Below are positions 16,153 through 24,850 of a DNA stretch of 64,000 bases, piece by piece. Within the stretch, counting starts at the first letter, position 1. Each line of letters starts with the position of its first letter. A program made the translations under genes and the position numbers. Under the pieces are notes generated by a model. The model did not search any database. It worked only from the letters and a program-made list of their open reading frames with translations, and was not told the origin of the DNA. Source of the stretch: Nonomuraea sp. PA05 (lineage in GTDB: Bacteria > Actinomycetota > Actinomycetes > Streptosporangiales > Streptosporangiaceae); the NCBI RefSeq assembly GCF_008086045.1, contig NZ_VSEY01000030.1:62001-126000 (forward strand), written 5' to 3'.

Positions 16153-17385
16153 ATGGGTCCCTACCTCCTCGGCCTGCGGCTTTCCGGCCGCCGGGTCCTC
16201 GTCGTGGGCGGCGGCCGCGTCGCGCAGCGACGGGTGCCCGCGCTGCTAGAGGCCGGTGCGGAGGTCACCGTCGTGTCACCCGGCGTCACCCCGGCCCTCG
16301 ACGACCTGATCGCGGCAGGCCGGGTCACCTGGCACGACCGGCCCTACGAGGTCGGCGACTGCGACGGGGCCTGGCTCGTACAGGCCTGTACCGATGACAG
16401 GTCCGTCAACACCGCGGTCGCCGCCGAGGCGGAGGCCAAGCGCGTGTGGTGCGTGCGCGCCGACGACAAGGACGCCTCCGCCGCCTGGACGCCCGCCACC
16501 GGGCGGGTCGACGAGATCGGCGTCGCCGTCACCGCGGGCGGCGACCCGCGCCGCGCCGCCGGCATCAGGGACGCCGTCGTCGAGGCGCTGCGCGACGGCA
16601 CCGTCGACGCCCGGCGCAACCGCACCAAACCGGTCGGCGTCGCCCTCGTCGGCGGCGGCCCCGGCGACCCCGGCCTCATCACCGTCCGCGGGCGCCAGCT
16701 CCTCGCCCAGGCCGACGTGGTGGTCGCCGACCGGCTCGCACCCCGCGCCCTGCTCGACGAGCTCGCCCCCGACGTCGAGCTCATCGACGCCGCCAAGGTG
16801 CCCTACGGCCGCTCGCTGTCCCAGGAGACGATCAACGAGCTGCTCGTCGACCGCGCCAGGCAGGGCAAGTTCGTCGTCCGGCTCAAGGGCGGAGACTCCT
16901 TCGTGTTCGGCCGCGGCGGCGAGGAGATGATCGCCTGCGCGGAGGCCGGCATCCCCGTCCTGGTCGTCCCCGGCCTCACCAGCGCCGTCGCCGTCCCCGC
17001 CGCCGCCGGCGTGCCCGTCACCCACCGCGGCGTCAGCCAGGAGTTCCACGTCATCTCCGTGCACGTCGCGCCCGACGACCCCAAGTCCACCGTCGACTGG
17101 CCCGGCCTGGCCCGTTCCCAGGGCACGCTGGTGCTCCTCATGGCCGTCGAACGCCTCGCGAAGGTCGCCGAAGCCCTCGTCCGCGACGGACGTTCGCCGG
17201 AGACTCCCGTAATGGTGGTACAGGACGGTACCCTTCCGACCCAGCGGGCGGTCACCGCTTCGCTTTCCACCGTGGCCGACCGCGTGTCCGCGGCTGGGAT
17301 ACGGCCGCCGGCGATCGTCATCGTCGGCGACGTCGTGCGGGTCGGCCAGGAGGTCGAGATGGTACGAGCGGAGCGCTTGCCGTGA
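16153..17385 (+). CDS. cysG: Siroheme synthase, fused dehydrogenase and uroporphyrinogen-III methyltransferase
   Basis: A 410-residue bifunctional enzyme. Residues 1 to about 150 form the precorrin-2 dehydrogenase/ferrochelatase (Met8-like) part with the NAD-binding LVVGGGRVAQRRV; residues 160-400 form the SAM uroporphyrinogen-III C-methyltransferase with VGGGPGDPGLITVRG, VVRLKGGDSFVFGRGGEE and VVPGLTSAVAVPAAAG. It makes precorrin-2 and siroheme for sulfite or nitrite reductase and feeds the corrin pathway. GGGAGA precedes the ATG. Its stop overlaps the start of the GTPase gene (GTGA). Confidence 0.93.
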   Translation: MGPYLLGLRLSGRRVLVVGGGRVAQRRVPALLEAGAEVTVVSPGVTPALDDLIAAGRVTWHDRPYEVGDCDGAWLVQACTDDRSVNTAVAAEAEAKRVWCVRADDKDASAAWTPATGRVDEIGVAVTAGGDPRRAAGIRDAVVEALRDGTVDARRNRTKPVGVALVGGGPGDPGLITVRGRQLLAQADVVVADRLAPRALLDELAPDVELIDAAKVPYGRSLSQETINELLVDRARQGKFVVRLKGGDSFVFGRGGEEMIACAEAGIPVLVVPGLTSAVAVPAAAGVPVTHRGVSQEFHVISVHVAPDDPKSTVDWPGLARSQGTLVLLMAVERLAKVAEALVRDGRSPETPVMVVQDGTLPTQRAVTASLSTVADRVSAAGIRPPAIVIVGDVVRVGQEVEMVRAERLP

Positions 17386-19772
17386 ACACGGCCATGGATG
17401 ACGGGCGGCACGAGTCACCCGGTGAGCAGACGTTGAGCTTCCCGCCGGTGACGGACGAGGATCTCGACGCCGAGGTCCGGGGCGACCGCGCTCCCTCGCG
17501 GGGCGCCCGCGACGAGCGGCCCTCCGGCGGTGAGGCGCCTGCGGACACGCCGGGTGAGCAGGACGTGGGCGAGGAGCCGCCTGCGCGGCGGCCCTCCCTC
17601 TTCGAGAAGCCGGCCATTCTGCGGCAGCCGCGGGCGGGCGACGAGCCGCCTGCGGCCTGGGGAGGGGAGGGGGCCTCCGGGCGGCCGTCCCTGTTCGTGA
17701 GACCGGCGGCCCATACGGAGCCCGATGCCGATGCCGGGGCTGATGCCGATGCCGCCTCCGACGCCTCCGACACCGATGCCACCTCCGGCCCATCCGACGC
17801 CGCCGACGACGCTGCCTCCGATGCCGAAGCTCCGTCCGAGGCCGCCTCTGACGCTGCCTCCGATGCCGAAGCTCCGTCCGAGGCCGCCTCTGACGCTGCC
17901 TCCGATGCCGAAGCTCCGTCCGAGGCCGCCTCTGACGCCGCCTCTGACGCCGCCTCTGACGCCGAAGCTCCGTCCGAGGCCGAGGCCGAGGCCGAGGCCG
18001 CGTCCGAAGACGAGCCCGACACGACCCCCGAGGCGAGCACCGAGACCGACGGCGCTCCAGAGCCCGACCCGGACCCCACCCCCGAGCCCGAGGACTCAAC
18101 CGCACCCCAGCCAGGTGAAACCCTGGAGGAGCTCCCGGCAGAGGCCGCCGAAGCCCTCATGACCGCCCTGGCCACCCTCCGCGAGAGCGTCTGCGACCTC
18201 CGCTTCGGCCTCGACCTCCCCGGCTCGGAGGAGGCGAAGCAGGCCAGGTCCGACCTCCTGGCCCAGCTCGAGAACTACGTCCTGCCCCGGGTCAGAACCC
18301 GCACCGCCCCCGCCCTCATCGTGATCGCCGGCTCCACGGGCGCAGGCAAGAGCACCCTGGTCAACAGCCTCGCCGAGAAGAACGTCTCACGCACCGGCGT
18401 ACGCCGCCCGACCACCGGCACCCCGGTCCTGGTCTGCCACCCGGAGGACCACGAGTGGTTCGCCCAGGGCGAGCTGCTCGGCGGCCTCGAACGTCTCGAC
18501 AAGCCGTCCCCGGAGGCGGGCCTGGGCAGCCTGGTCATCGTCGCGACCGAGAAGCTCCCGCAGGGCGTCGCGCTGCTCGACACGCCGGACATCGACTCGG
18601 TGGTCGAGGAGCACCACGAGATCGCGCACCGCATGCTCGACGCCGCCGACCTGTGGATCTTCGTCACCACGGCCGCCCGCTACGCCGACGCCCCCGCCTG
18701 GAACCTGCTGCGCCTGGCCAAGGAGCGCGGCGCCCGCCTGGCGATCGTCCTGTCGCGGGTGCAGGAGCGTTCCGCCGACGTGGTGCTGAAGCACTTCGTC
18801 CGCATGCTCACCGAGTACGGTCTGGGCGACATCGACCGGTTCGTCATCCAGGAGGCGAAGGTGACCGACGGCCGGCTGCCCGACGCCGAGATGACCGACC
18901 TGCGGCTCTGGCTGGCCGAGCTGTCGGTGGACGAGGAGCGGCGGGCGCAGGCCGTCCGCGAGACGCTCAACGGCGTGCTCAACAGCTTCCGCACCCGCGT
19001 GCCCGCGCTGGCCAAGCACCTGGAGGCGCAGGTCGCGTTCAGGGCCGAGCTGCGCAGCGACGTGGAGGCGGCGTTCCTGCGCGCGCTCAGCGAGATCGAC
19101 AAGGCCTCCAGGAACGGCTCCCTGCTGCACGGCGAGGTGCTCGCCCGCTGGCAGGACTTCGCGGGGTCCGGCGACCTCGTACGGTCGCTGCAGCTGCGCA
19201 AGCGCGGACGGGCGGCCAAGCAGGCGCCTGAGCGGGTGCTGGCGTTCAAGGCGGCGATTCGCACCGGGCTGGAGTCCGTCATCGTCGCCGCCGCCACCCG
19301 CGCGTGCGAGGAGGTGGTGGCGCGCTGGCGGCACCGCGCCGAGCTGGGGGCCAAGCTGGGGGAGGACCTCGACCGGCCGTCCGACGATCTCGTCCGGCAC
19401 ACGGGGCGGGCGATCGCGTCCTGGCAGGAGCACCTGGGCGAGCTGGTACGCACGGAAGGCGTCGCCAAGCGGTCGGTGTCGAAGCTGGTGTCGTTCGATC
19501 CCGAGTCGCTCGCCCTGATCTTCATGGTCGCCATGTTCAGCGGCGGCAACGGTGAAGGGGTGCCGCACCGGCTGGTCAACGCCCTGCTCGGCGCCGAGTC
19601 GCTGCGCGGCATCGGGGCCAAGGCGCTCAGCGACCTGCGGGCCAGGATCGGCATGCTGTTCGACGAGGAGGCCATGCGTTACGTGCAGGCGCTCGACTCC
19701 GCGGGCGTTCCAGACGAGTCCGTCGCGACCCGCCTCTACCAGGCAACGTACAACCTTGAGGTCGCTCGATGA
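17382..19772 (+). CDS. Dynamin-like GTPase with long acidic, repetitive N-terminus (DynA-like)
   Basis: A 796-residue protein from the GTG that overlaps the cysG stop. Residues 1 to about 245 are disordered and very rich in Ala, Asp, Glu, Ser and Pro, including three identical 14-residue repeats (DNA 17808-17933). A GTPase domain follows with P-loop GSTGAGKST, RRPTTGTP (G2), LLDTPD (G3) and no membrane span; the rest is helical. With the next gene it forms an overlapping pair resembling the DynA/DynB dynamin-like proteins of Streptomyces, which help stabilise FtsZ rings during sporulation septation. That function is by analogy. The length of the acidic region suggests a solvent-exposed spacer or interaction tail. 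Confidence 0.82.
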   Translation: MNTAMDDGRHESPGEQTLSFPPVTDEDLDAEVRGDRAPSRGARDERPSGGEAPADTPGEQDVGEEPPARRPSLFEKPAILRQPRAGDEPPAAWGGEGASGRPSLFVRPAAHTEPDADAGADADAASDASDTDATSGPSDAADDAASDAEAPSEAASDAASDAEAPSEAASDAASDAEAPSEAASDAASDAASDAEAPSEAEAEAEAASEDEPDTTPEASTETDGAPEPDPDPTPEPEDSTAPQPGETLEELPAEAAEALMTALATLRESVCDLRFGLDLPGSEEAKQARSDLLAQLENYVLPRVRTRTAPALIVIAGSTGAGKSTLVNSLAEKNVSRTGVRRPTTGTPVLVCHPEDHEWFAQGELLGGLERLDKPSPEAGLGSLVIVATEKLPQGVALLDTPDIDSVVEEHHEIAHRMLDAADLWIFVTTAARYADAPAWNLLRLAKERGARLAIVLSRVQERSADVVLKHFVRMLTEYGLGDIDRFVIQEAKVTDGRLPDAEMTDLRLWLAELSVDEERRAQAVRETLNGVLNSFRTRVPALAKHLEAQVAFRAELRSDVEAAFLRALSEIDKASRNGSLLHGEVLARWQDFAGSGDLVRSLQLRKRGRAAKQAPERVLAFKAAIRTGLESVIVAAATRACEEVVARWRHRAELGAKLGEDLDRPSDDLVRHTGRAIASWQEHLGELVRTEGVAKRSVSKLVSFDPESLALIFMVAMFSGGNGEGVPHRLVNALLGAESLRGIGAKALSDLRARIGMLFDEEAMRYVQALDSAGVPDESVATRLYQATYNLEVAR
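17808..17990 (+). repeat. 42-bp in-frame tandem repeat in the DynA-like gene
   Basis: Units start at 17808, 17850 and 17892 and are identical over 42 bp (14 residues, DAASDAEAPSEAAS); a fourth partial and rearranged unit starts at 17934. Identity at third codon positions points to recent slippage or unequal exchange. Confidence 0.9.
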
Positions 19773-21391
19773 CCACCACGACCACCAGACCGGGGCTTGC
19801 TCCGCGGCTGACCGCGCTCACCAGGGTGGTGGAGCTGGGCCCGGGGCGGCTGGACAAGCCGCTGCTCGCCGAGGCCGGCACGCTGCTGCAGCGGGCGGGC
19901 AACCGGCTCAAGCTGTCCTCCGAGCACACCGTCGTCGCCCTCGCGGGCGGCACGGGCAGCGGCAAGTCGTCGCTGTTCAACGCGCTGTCGGGGCTGGAGC
20001 TGTCGCCGACCGGCGTACGCAGGCCGACCACCGCCCGTACGCACGCCTGCGTGTGGGGGCTGGAGGGCGCGGGGCCGCTGCTCGACTGGCTGCAGATCCA
20101 GTGGCGGCACCGCTTCTCGCGGGCCAGCGCGCTCGACAAGGCCGACAGCCAGCTCAACGGGCTGATCCTGCTCGACCTGCCCGACCACGACTCGATCAGG
20201 GCACTCACCGACACCGAGGCCGACCGGCTCATCGGCCTGGCCGACCTGGTGGTGTGGGTGCTGGACCCGCAGAAGTACGCCGACGCCTCCACGCACCGCC
20301 GCTACGTGACGGAGCTGGCGGGGCACGAGGCCGTCACCGTGTTCGCGCTCAACCAGGCCGACCGGCTGACCGCCGAGGAGCTGGCCGAGCTGGTCATCGA
20401 CCTCAACGACCTGCTGCGCAGGGAAGGCGTCGAGCACCCGAGCGTCGTACCGACCTCCGCCGTCACAGGCCGCGGCATCGAGAGCCTCAAGAGCGTCATC
20501 GCCACCGCGGTCGCCCGGCGGCGGGCCGCCATCCAGAAGCTCGAAGCCGACCTGCAGCGGCTGGAGCAGAAGCTCGGCAAGGCCATGCCGCTGGGGGAGG
20601 CGCTGTCCGCGCCGTCGTCGGTCGACGAGGCCCGAAGGATGGGCCTGACCGACGCGCTGTGCGACGCGGTCGGCGTGCCGGCGGTGGGCGAGGCCATGGA
20701 GAACGTGTACGCGGAACGGTCGAGCCGCTGGGTGGGCTGGCCGTACTCGCGCTGGATCGGCAAGCTGCGCGGCGACCCGCTGAAGAGCCTGCGGCTGGAC
20801 GACGTGAGCGACGAGATTCGCGGCATCTCCACCTCCTCGGTCAGCGCCCAGTCGGCCGAGGTATCCAACGCGGTCCAGGCGCTGGCCGACGGGCTGTCCA
20901 TGGGCATGCACCCGGTGTGGCGCACGGCCGTCCACCAGGCGGCCAGGTCCCGCTCCACCCAGCTCCCGCAGGCCCTCACGGAGGACCTCGCCGAGGTGGC
21001 GCCGCAGCTCGACCGCGTGCCGGGCTGGTGGCGGGCGCTCAAGGTGTGGCAGTACTTCCTGGTGGTGGCGTTCGTCGCCGGCCTGGCCTGGCTCGCGGTC
21101 GGCCTCCTCATGCCCGGCCAGCTCCCGCCGTCCCTGGAACTCCTGGGTGACACGGCGACGCTGCCGTGGGTGGGGCTGATGATGGCCTCCGTACTCGGCC
21201 TAGGTGCCCTGTCGGGCATCGCGTCCCGCAACTTCGTGGAGCTGGGGGCCTCGCGGGAGCGGGAGCGCCTCGAACGCGAGATGCGCCGCAGGGTCGCGGC
21301 CGTGGCGACCACGATGGTGGTGGAGCCGGTGGAGCGGGAGCTGGGGCGGCACCATGCCTTCTACACGGCTTTGAGGGATCTGTCGGTGTGA
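19769..21391 (+). CDS. Membrane-anchored dynamin-like GTPase (DynB-like)
   Basis: A 540-residue GTPase whose ATG overlaps the previous stop (ATGA). P-loop GGTGSGKSS at about 60-68, RRPTTARTH (G2), LLDLPDHDS (G3), NQADR (G4) and PTSAVTGRG (G5) are all present. Two membrane helices near the C-terminus (about 430-450 and 463-485) are followed by a basic, coiled tail. Partner to the soluble GTPase upstream; paired soluble and two-span dynamin-like proteins fit the Streptomyces DynA/DynB system of division septa. Transcription probably ends at the hairpin 21397-21429. Confidence 0.85.
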   Translation: MTTTTTRPGLAPRLTALTRVVELGPGRLDKPLLAEAGTLLQRAGNRLKLSSEHTVVALAGGTGSGKSSLFNALSGLELSPTGVRRPTTARTHACVWGLEGAGPLLDWLQIQWRHRFSRASALDKADSQLNGLILLDLPDHDSIRALTDTEADRLIGLADLVVWVLDPQKYADASTHRRYVTELAGHEAVTVFALNQADRLTAEELAELVIDLNDLLRREGVEHPSVVPTSAVTGRGIESLKSVIATAVARRRAAIQKLEADLQRLEQKLGKAMPLGEALSAPSSVDEARRMGLTDALCDAVGVPAVGEAMENVYAERSSRWVGWPYSRWIGKLRGDPLKSLRLDDVSDEIRGISTSSVSAQSAEVSNAVQALADGLSMGMHPVWRTAVHQAARSRSTQLPQALTEDLAEVAPQLDRVPGWWRALKVWQYFLVVAFVAGLAWLAVGLLMPGQLPPSLELLGDTATLPWVGLMMASVLGLGALSGIASRNFVELGASRERERLEREMRRRVAAVATTMVVEPVERELGRHHAFYTALRDLSV

Positions 21392-21396
21392 GACGT

Positions 21397-21429
21397 CGGC
21401 GCCGGCACCCCTGACCTCGTCCGGCGCCG
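21397..21429 (+). terminator. Terminator-like hairpin after the GTPase pair
   Basis: CGGCGCCGG (21397-21405) pairs perfectly with CCGGCGCCG (21421-21429), with a 15-nt loop, starting 6 nt after the stop codon. There is no U-run, as is usual in actinomycetes. Confidence 0.6.
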
Positions 21430-21570
21430 TCCTCCACCCTCCCCCTCACCCGCCGGGCACCTTCCACCCCCCCCCTCACCCGCCGAGCGTCCTCCACCCT
21501 CCCCCTCCCCCGCCGAGCGTCTTCCACCCTCCCCCTCACCCGCCGAGCGTCTTCCACCTCCCTCCACACC
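21421..21570. repeat. 30-bp C-rich tandem repeat, five units
   Basis: Five units of exactly 30 bp (21421, 21451, 21481, 21511, 21541) built on CGCCGAGCGT-CTTCCACCCTCCCCCTCACC. The plus strand is almost purine-free across the last 20 bp of each unit. The rest of the 420-bp gap to the ssb start (to 21813) is also pyrimidine-rich with scattered TCCACA words; I see no gene in it. Confidence 0.85.
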
Positions 21571-21813
21571 CGCCGCCCACCCCAAGCACTTTCATCCACA
21601 GTCACCGCCACCCCAGCCCCCTTCCCACACCGCGATCGCCACGCTTCCTCCACAGCCGTCGCGACCCCAGCAGCCCTTCCCCCACAGCCCTCCCGGCCCC
21701 AAGCACCCTCCCTCCACAGAACCCCGCTCGGCCCCCTCCACCCCCCTCCCTCCACGGCACCGTGTTCCTCAGACCGCGGGCAGCCGGCCCGCCACATGGG
21801 AGGCACGGGACAA

Positions 21814-22851
21814 ATGAACGACATCTACATCACACTCACCGGCAACGTCGCAGCAGAGCCCAGGCAGTACAGCTTCGACGAAGGCATCAAGGTCACCTCA
21901 CTGCGGGTGCTCACCACGCACCGCTACTTCGACAAGCGAACAGGCCAGTGGCTGGACGGCGAGAAGGTCTGCTTCACGGTCCGCTGCTGGCGCGCACTGG
22001 GCGAGAACGTCGCAGCCTCCATCCGCGCGGGCCACCCCGTGGTGGTGTCAGGCAAACTCCGCATCAGGGAGTTCGGCGCAGACGGCGACCGCCGCTTCAT
22101 GCCGGAGATCGAAGCAAGCGCGGTAGGCCACGACCTGCGCTGGGGCACCGGCGCCTTCACCAAGCCGGAACGCGGCGGCTCCGGCGCGGTGAGCAAGGAG
22201 ATGCGCGAACGCCTGGACGAGGAAACCCGCGACTGGGCCATGGGCCCCCGCCCCCAACGCTCCCTGACCCGCTCCGGCGCCCGCGAAGAACCCAACCCCT
22301 TCCACACAGCAGACGCCGACCACGGCCAGCCCCTGCCCACCGAAGACGGCCCCCTCCACCCGTCCGTCTCCGAAGCCGCACCATCCACCGAACCGCCGAA
22401 CACCCTCACCCCGGCAGCCCTGAACACTCCGACCTCGAACGACGACACCGCCCACCCCTTGCAGCCGATGCGAACCACCGCGCGACCGCTGGCCCTGGAC
22501 GGCGACGTTCCGCCCACGTCCGACGGCAGCCCGGCACGAAAGCGAGGACCGAAGTCCGGCACCATCCGCACACTCAGCGCAGAAGGCAGCACCATCCGAG
22601 CCTTGGACCGCGAAGCCGACGACAGCACAGGCCGCGACGCCCAAGGCAGGGCCGGCGACGCCCAAGGCAGCGCTGGCAACGCCCAAGGCCGGCCCGGCAA
22701 CGCGCAAACCAAGGCCCGCGACGCGGACCTCAACGCCCATGCCACGGATGCGAATGCCCGCGACGTGGCAGGCACAGAACGCGACGCGGACGGCAAGACA
22801 GCCGGCGAGGACGACAAGCGCCTGACGATGGCGGGGAAGGCCGCAGCCTAA
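21814..22851 (+). CDS. ssb: Single-stranded DNA-binding protein with long atypical tail
   Basis: A 345-residue SSB homologue, roughly twice the normal length. The OB fold covers about 1-110 (MNDIYITLTGNVAAEPRQY, VRCWRALGENVAASI, GHPVVVSGKLRIREF). After it comes a long hydrophilic tail ending in eight degenerate heptads (22633-22800) of the type RDAQGRA. The canonical acidic tip (DDDIPF-like), which recruits repair and replication partners, is absent: the protein ends LTMAGKAAA. So it is probably a second, specialised SSB, not the essential housekeeping one. ATG 21814 is chosen by family N-terminus and GGGAGG 9 nt upstream. Confidence 0.85.
   Translation: MNDIYITLTGNVAAEPRQYSFDEGIKVTSLRVLTTHRYFDKRTGQWLDGEKVCFTVRCWRALGENVAASIRAGHPVVVSGKLRIREFGADGDRRFMPEIEASAVGHDLRWGTGAFTKPERGGSGAVSKEMRERLDEETRDWAMGPRPQRSLTRSGAREEPNPFHTADADHGQPLPTEDGPLHPSVSEAAPSTEPPNTLTPAALNTPTSNDDTAHPLQPMRTTARPLALDGDVPPTSDGSPARKRGPKSGTIRTLSAEGSTIRALDREADDSTGRDAQGRAGDAQGSAGNAQGRPGNAQTKARDADLNAHATDANARDVAGTERDADGKTAGEDDKRLTMAGKAAA
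22633..22800 (+). repeat. 21-bp degenerate repeat coding for eight heptads in the SSB tail
   Basis: Eight consecutive 21-bp units encode RDAQGRA, GDAQGSA, GNAQGRP, GNAQTKA and four more divergent heptads. The first four share nearly identical DNA (GACGCCCAAGGC). Confidence 0.75.
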
Positions 22852-22871
22852 CCACCGCACGACGAAGTGCA

Positions 22872-22898
22872 GGGGCGCCGACCACGCTACGGCGCCCC
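22872..22898 (+). terminator. Terminator-like hairpin after ssb
   Basis: GGGGCGCCG (22872-22880) pairs perfectly with CGGCGCCCC (22890-22898) around a 9-nt loop, 21 nt after the stop codon. Between here and 23339 (about 440 bp) I see no convincing gene. Confidence 0.65.
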
Positions 22899-23279
22899 AG
22901 CCCTTACTACGGTTCCTCCCCTTGGCGGCGAAGGCGCGCGCGGCTCGATGAGCGCCGCAGTGAAGGCAGGCAGCCTGAGGGCAAAAGGGACGGAAGACGC
23001 CCAAACCCACGGAGAAAGCCGCAGTAAACAGCCGGAATGTCCAGCACGAAGGAGACGCAGGGAAAACAGCCGGATTGGAGGGGGGAGGGGGCACCGGCCG
23101 GGTCCCGTTAACACCCCGAGGGGCGGCCGATGGTGTGTTGTCCGCGTCAGATGGCTAGAGCATCTGTCAGGTCCAGGTCACGCCCCGCACCATGGCTGCT
23201 CCTTTCCAGCACGACTCCTTTTTCACGGCCCGCCCACAAAAGTGAGCAGGTGTGGTCACTGCCAACGTATCGGTTCCCA

Positions 23280-23339
23280 TCGCACAACGCACACTCCGCA
23301 ATTATTGTGTTACACATCGTTAGTCAGAGAGGAGACGAG
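23280..23339 (+). promoter_or_regulatory. AT-richer promoter and leader region of the GGDEF gene
   Basis: The stretch CAATTATTGTGTTACACATC (23299-23318) is by far the most AT-rich part of the 490-bp gap and lies 20-40 nt before the start codon, followed by AGAGAGGAG as ribosome-binding site. It likely holds the -10 region; I cannot fix the exact boxes. Confidence 0.4.
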
Positions 23340-24635
23340 ATGGCGGTGACCAGTCACGTATCGATCAAGTCTCGCGACAGTGTGTTAACGCTGGCCGACC
23401 GCTGGCCGTTGCTAGGGCAACGTCGGCCGCTTGTGGTCTATTTGTGCGCGATCGTAGCTCTTGACCTTGCTGCGATCGCGGCGCTCTCGGCGTCCACCGT
23501 CTTCACGTGGCGGGACGCGCTCACCTTCGCCGCCCTCATGGGCTGCGGTGCGGTGTGCATCGAGGCGAGCCGCCGGCTGGGGATGCCCGCCGGTGTGTCG
23601 CGTGACCTCTTGTCGGCTTGGTGGTTGCCGGTGGCGCTGCTCCTGCCCCCGGTCTATGCCCTTTTCGCGCCTATCGTTCTGCAAGTACTGCTCCAGGTGC
23701 GCGTGCGGGCCACGGTGGTCTATCGGCGGGTGTTCAGCTCCGCGGCCATCGGCTTGGCCGGGTGTACGGCGTCCATCGTGTTCCACGCTCTCGTGGCCGA
23801 TCCATGGGTGCTGTCGCAGGGCGGCAGCCCGCCGATCCTCTGCGCGGTGGCGGCCGCCGTGCTCTTCTCCCTGCTCAACATCGCCCTCATCGCCATCGCC
23901 GCCCACACTGCCAACCCCGACAGCGCCTGGCGCGAGGTGCTGTGGGACAGGGAAAGCGTGATGCTCGACGTCGTCGAGCTCTGCCTGGGCGTCATCGTCT
24001 CCATCGGCTGCAGCCTCAACCTGGGCCTGCTGATCCTCGCGCTCCCGCCCGTGGTCCTCCTGCAACGCAGCCTCCTGCACGCCCAGCTTCAGGCCGCGGC
24101 CCGCACCGACGCCAAGACGGGGCTGCTCAACGCGGCGGCCTGGCAGCGCGAGGCCGACACCGAGATCGTCCGGGCCCGCCGCACCGGCGAGACCTTGGCG
24201 CTCCTGATCATCGACATCGACCACTTCAAACGCGTCAACGACGCCCACGGCCACCTCGTCGGCGACCAGGTTCTGGTCGGGGTGGCCTCCATGCTGCGCA
24301 GCCAGCTTCGCGACTATGACGTGGTGGGGCGGTTCGGTGGTGAGGAGTTCGTGGTTCTGCTGCCGGGGGCCGACATCGACGAGGCCCGCCGTGTGGCTGA
24401 ACGGCTGCGCGTCCGCATCGGGCACATGGCCATTCCCGTGGACGACACGCTTGTCCGGGTGACGATCTCGGCTGGGGTGGCGTTGATGAGCGTGCACGGT
24501 GATGACCTGATCGATTTGCTGACGGCGGCTGATCTGGCTCTTTATCGCGCCAAGGAGCTTGGTCGAGATCGCGTCTGTATCCCCGCTGTCCAGCCTCCGC
24601 CCCCGTCCCTGCCCAACGACCCCTCGACCTCATAG
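23340..24635 (+). CDS. Membrane diguanylate cyclase (GGDEF)
   Basis: A 431-residue protein with about six to seven membrane helices in residues 30-255 and a C-terminal GGDEF domain (about 260-420). The active-site motif is intact (RFGGEEF, GGEEF at 333-337), as are DIDHFKRVNDAHGH and the metal-binding aspartates. An RxxD inhibitory site (RDYD) lies 5 residues before GGEEF, so product inhibition by c-di-GMP is expected. c-di-GMP controls development in Streptomyces through BldD and WhiG/RsiG. ATG 23340 is chosen by its strong ribosome-binding site. No EAL domain is present. Confidence 0.9.
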   Translation: MAVTSHVSIKSRDSVLTLADRWPLLGQRRPLVVYLCAIVALDLAAIAALSASTVFTWRDALTFAALMGCGAVCIEASRRLGMPAGVSRDLLSAWWLPVALLLPPVYALFAPIVLQVLLQVRVRATVVYRRVFSSAAIGLAGCTASIVFHALVADPWVLSQGGSPPILCAVAAAVLFSLLNIALIAIAAHTANPDSAWREVLWDRESVMLDVVELCLGVIVSIGCSLNLGLLILALPPVVLLQRSLLHAQLQAAARTDAKTGLLNAAAWQREADTEIVRARRTGETLALLIIDIDHFKRVNDAHGHLVGDQVLVGVASMLRSQLRDYDVVGRFGGEEFVVLLPGADIDEARRVAERLRVRIGHMAIPVDDTLVRVTISAGVALMSVHGDDLIDLLTAADLALYRAKELGRDRVCIPAVQPPPPSLPNDPSTS

Positions 24636-24663
24636 CAGGCTTCTCGCTGTGGAAGGCGTCCCT

Positions 24664-24850
24664 GCACGTCGTCCGCCCTCGCACGTCGTCCGCCCTCGCA
24701 TGTCGTCTGCCCTCGCATGTCGTCTGCCCTCGCATGTCGTCTGCCCTCGCATGTCGTCTGCCCTCGCATGTCGTCTGCCCTCGCATGTCGTCCGCCCTCG
24801 CATGTCGTCCGCCCTCGCACGTCGTCCACCTCCGCACGTCGTCCACCTCC
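24664..24850. repeat. 17-bp tandem repeat, eleven units
   Basis: Eleven contiguous units of exactly 17 bp: two GCACGTCGTCCGCCCTC, five GCATGTCGTCTGCCCTC, two GCATGTCGTCCGCCCTC and two GCACGTCGTCCACCTCC. Variants sit in blocks, showing recent local duplication. 17 is not a multiple of three and all frames stay open, so the many overlapping reading frames here are artefacts. The remaining gap to 25219 shows decaying repeats and no gene I can support. Confidence 0.93.

Noticed and set aside
17318..18175. 285-residue Ser/Ala-rich frame on the minus strand
   Set aside because: Antisense to the 42-bp repeats of the DynA-like gene; the repeat keeps every frame open.
21590..21760. Origin-like cluster of DnaA boxes
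   Set aside because: TCCACA words recur (for example CATCCACAG, CCTCCACAG) but none is a full TTGTCCACA-type box, and dnaA/dnaN are absent.
23080..23339. c-di-GMP riboswitch upstream of the GGDEF gene
   Set aside because: No GEMM-type conserved core could be found in the leader.
22867..23349. 160-residue frame before the GGDEF gene
   Set aside because: Starts inside the ssb terminator hairpin and has no ribosome-binding site or domain.
24664..24850. CRISPR array
   Set aside because: Units are contiguous with no unique spacers, and no cas genes are nearby.
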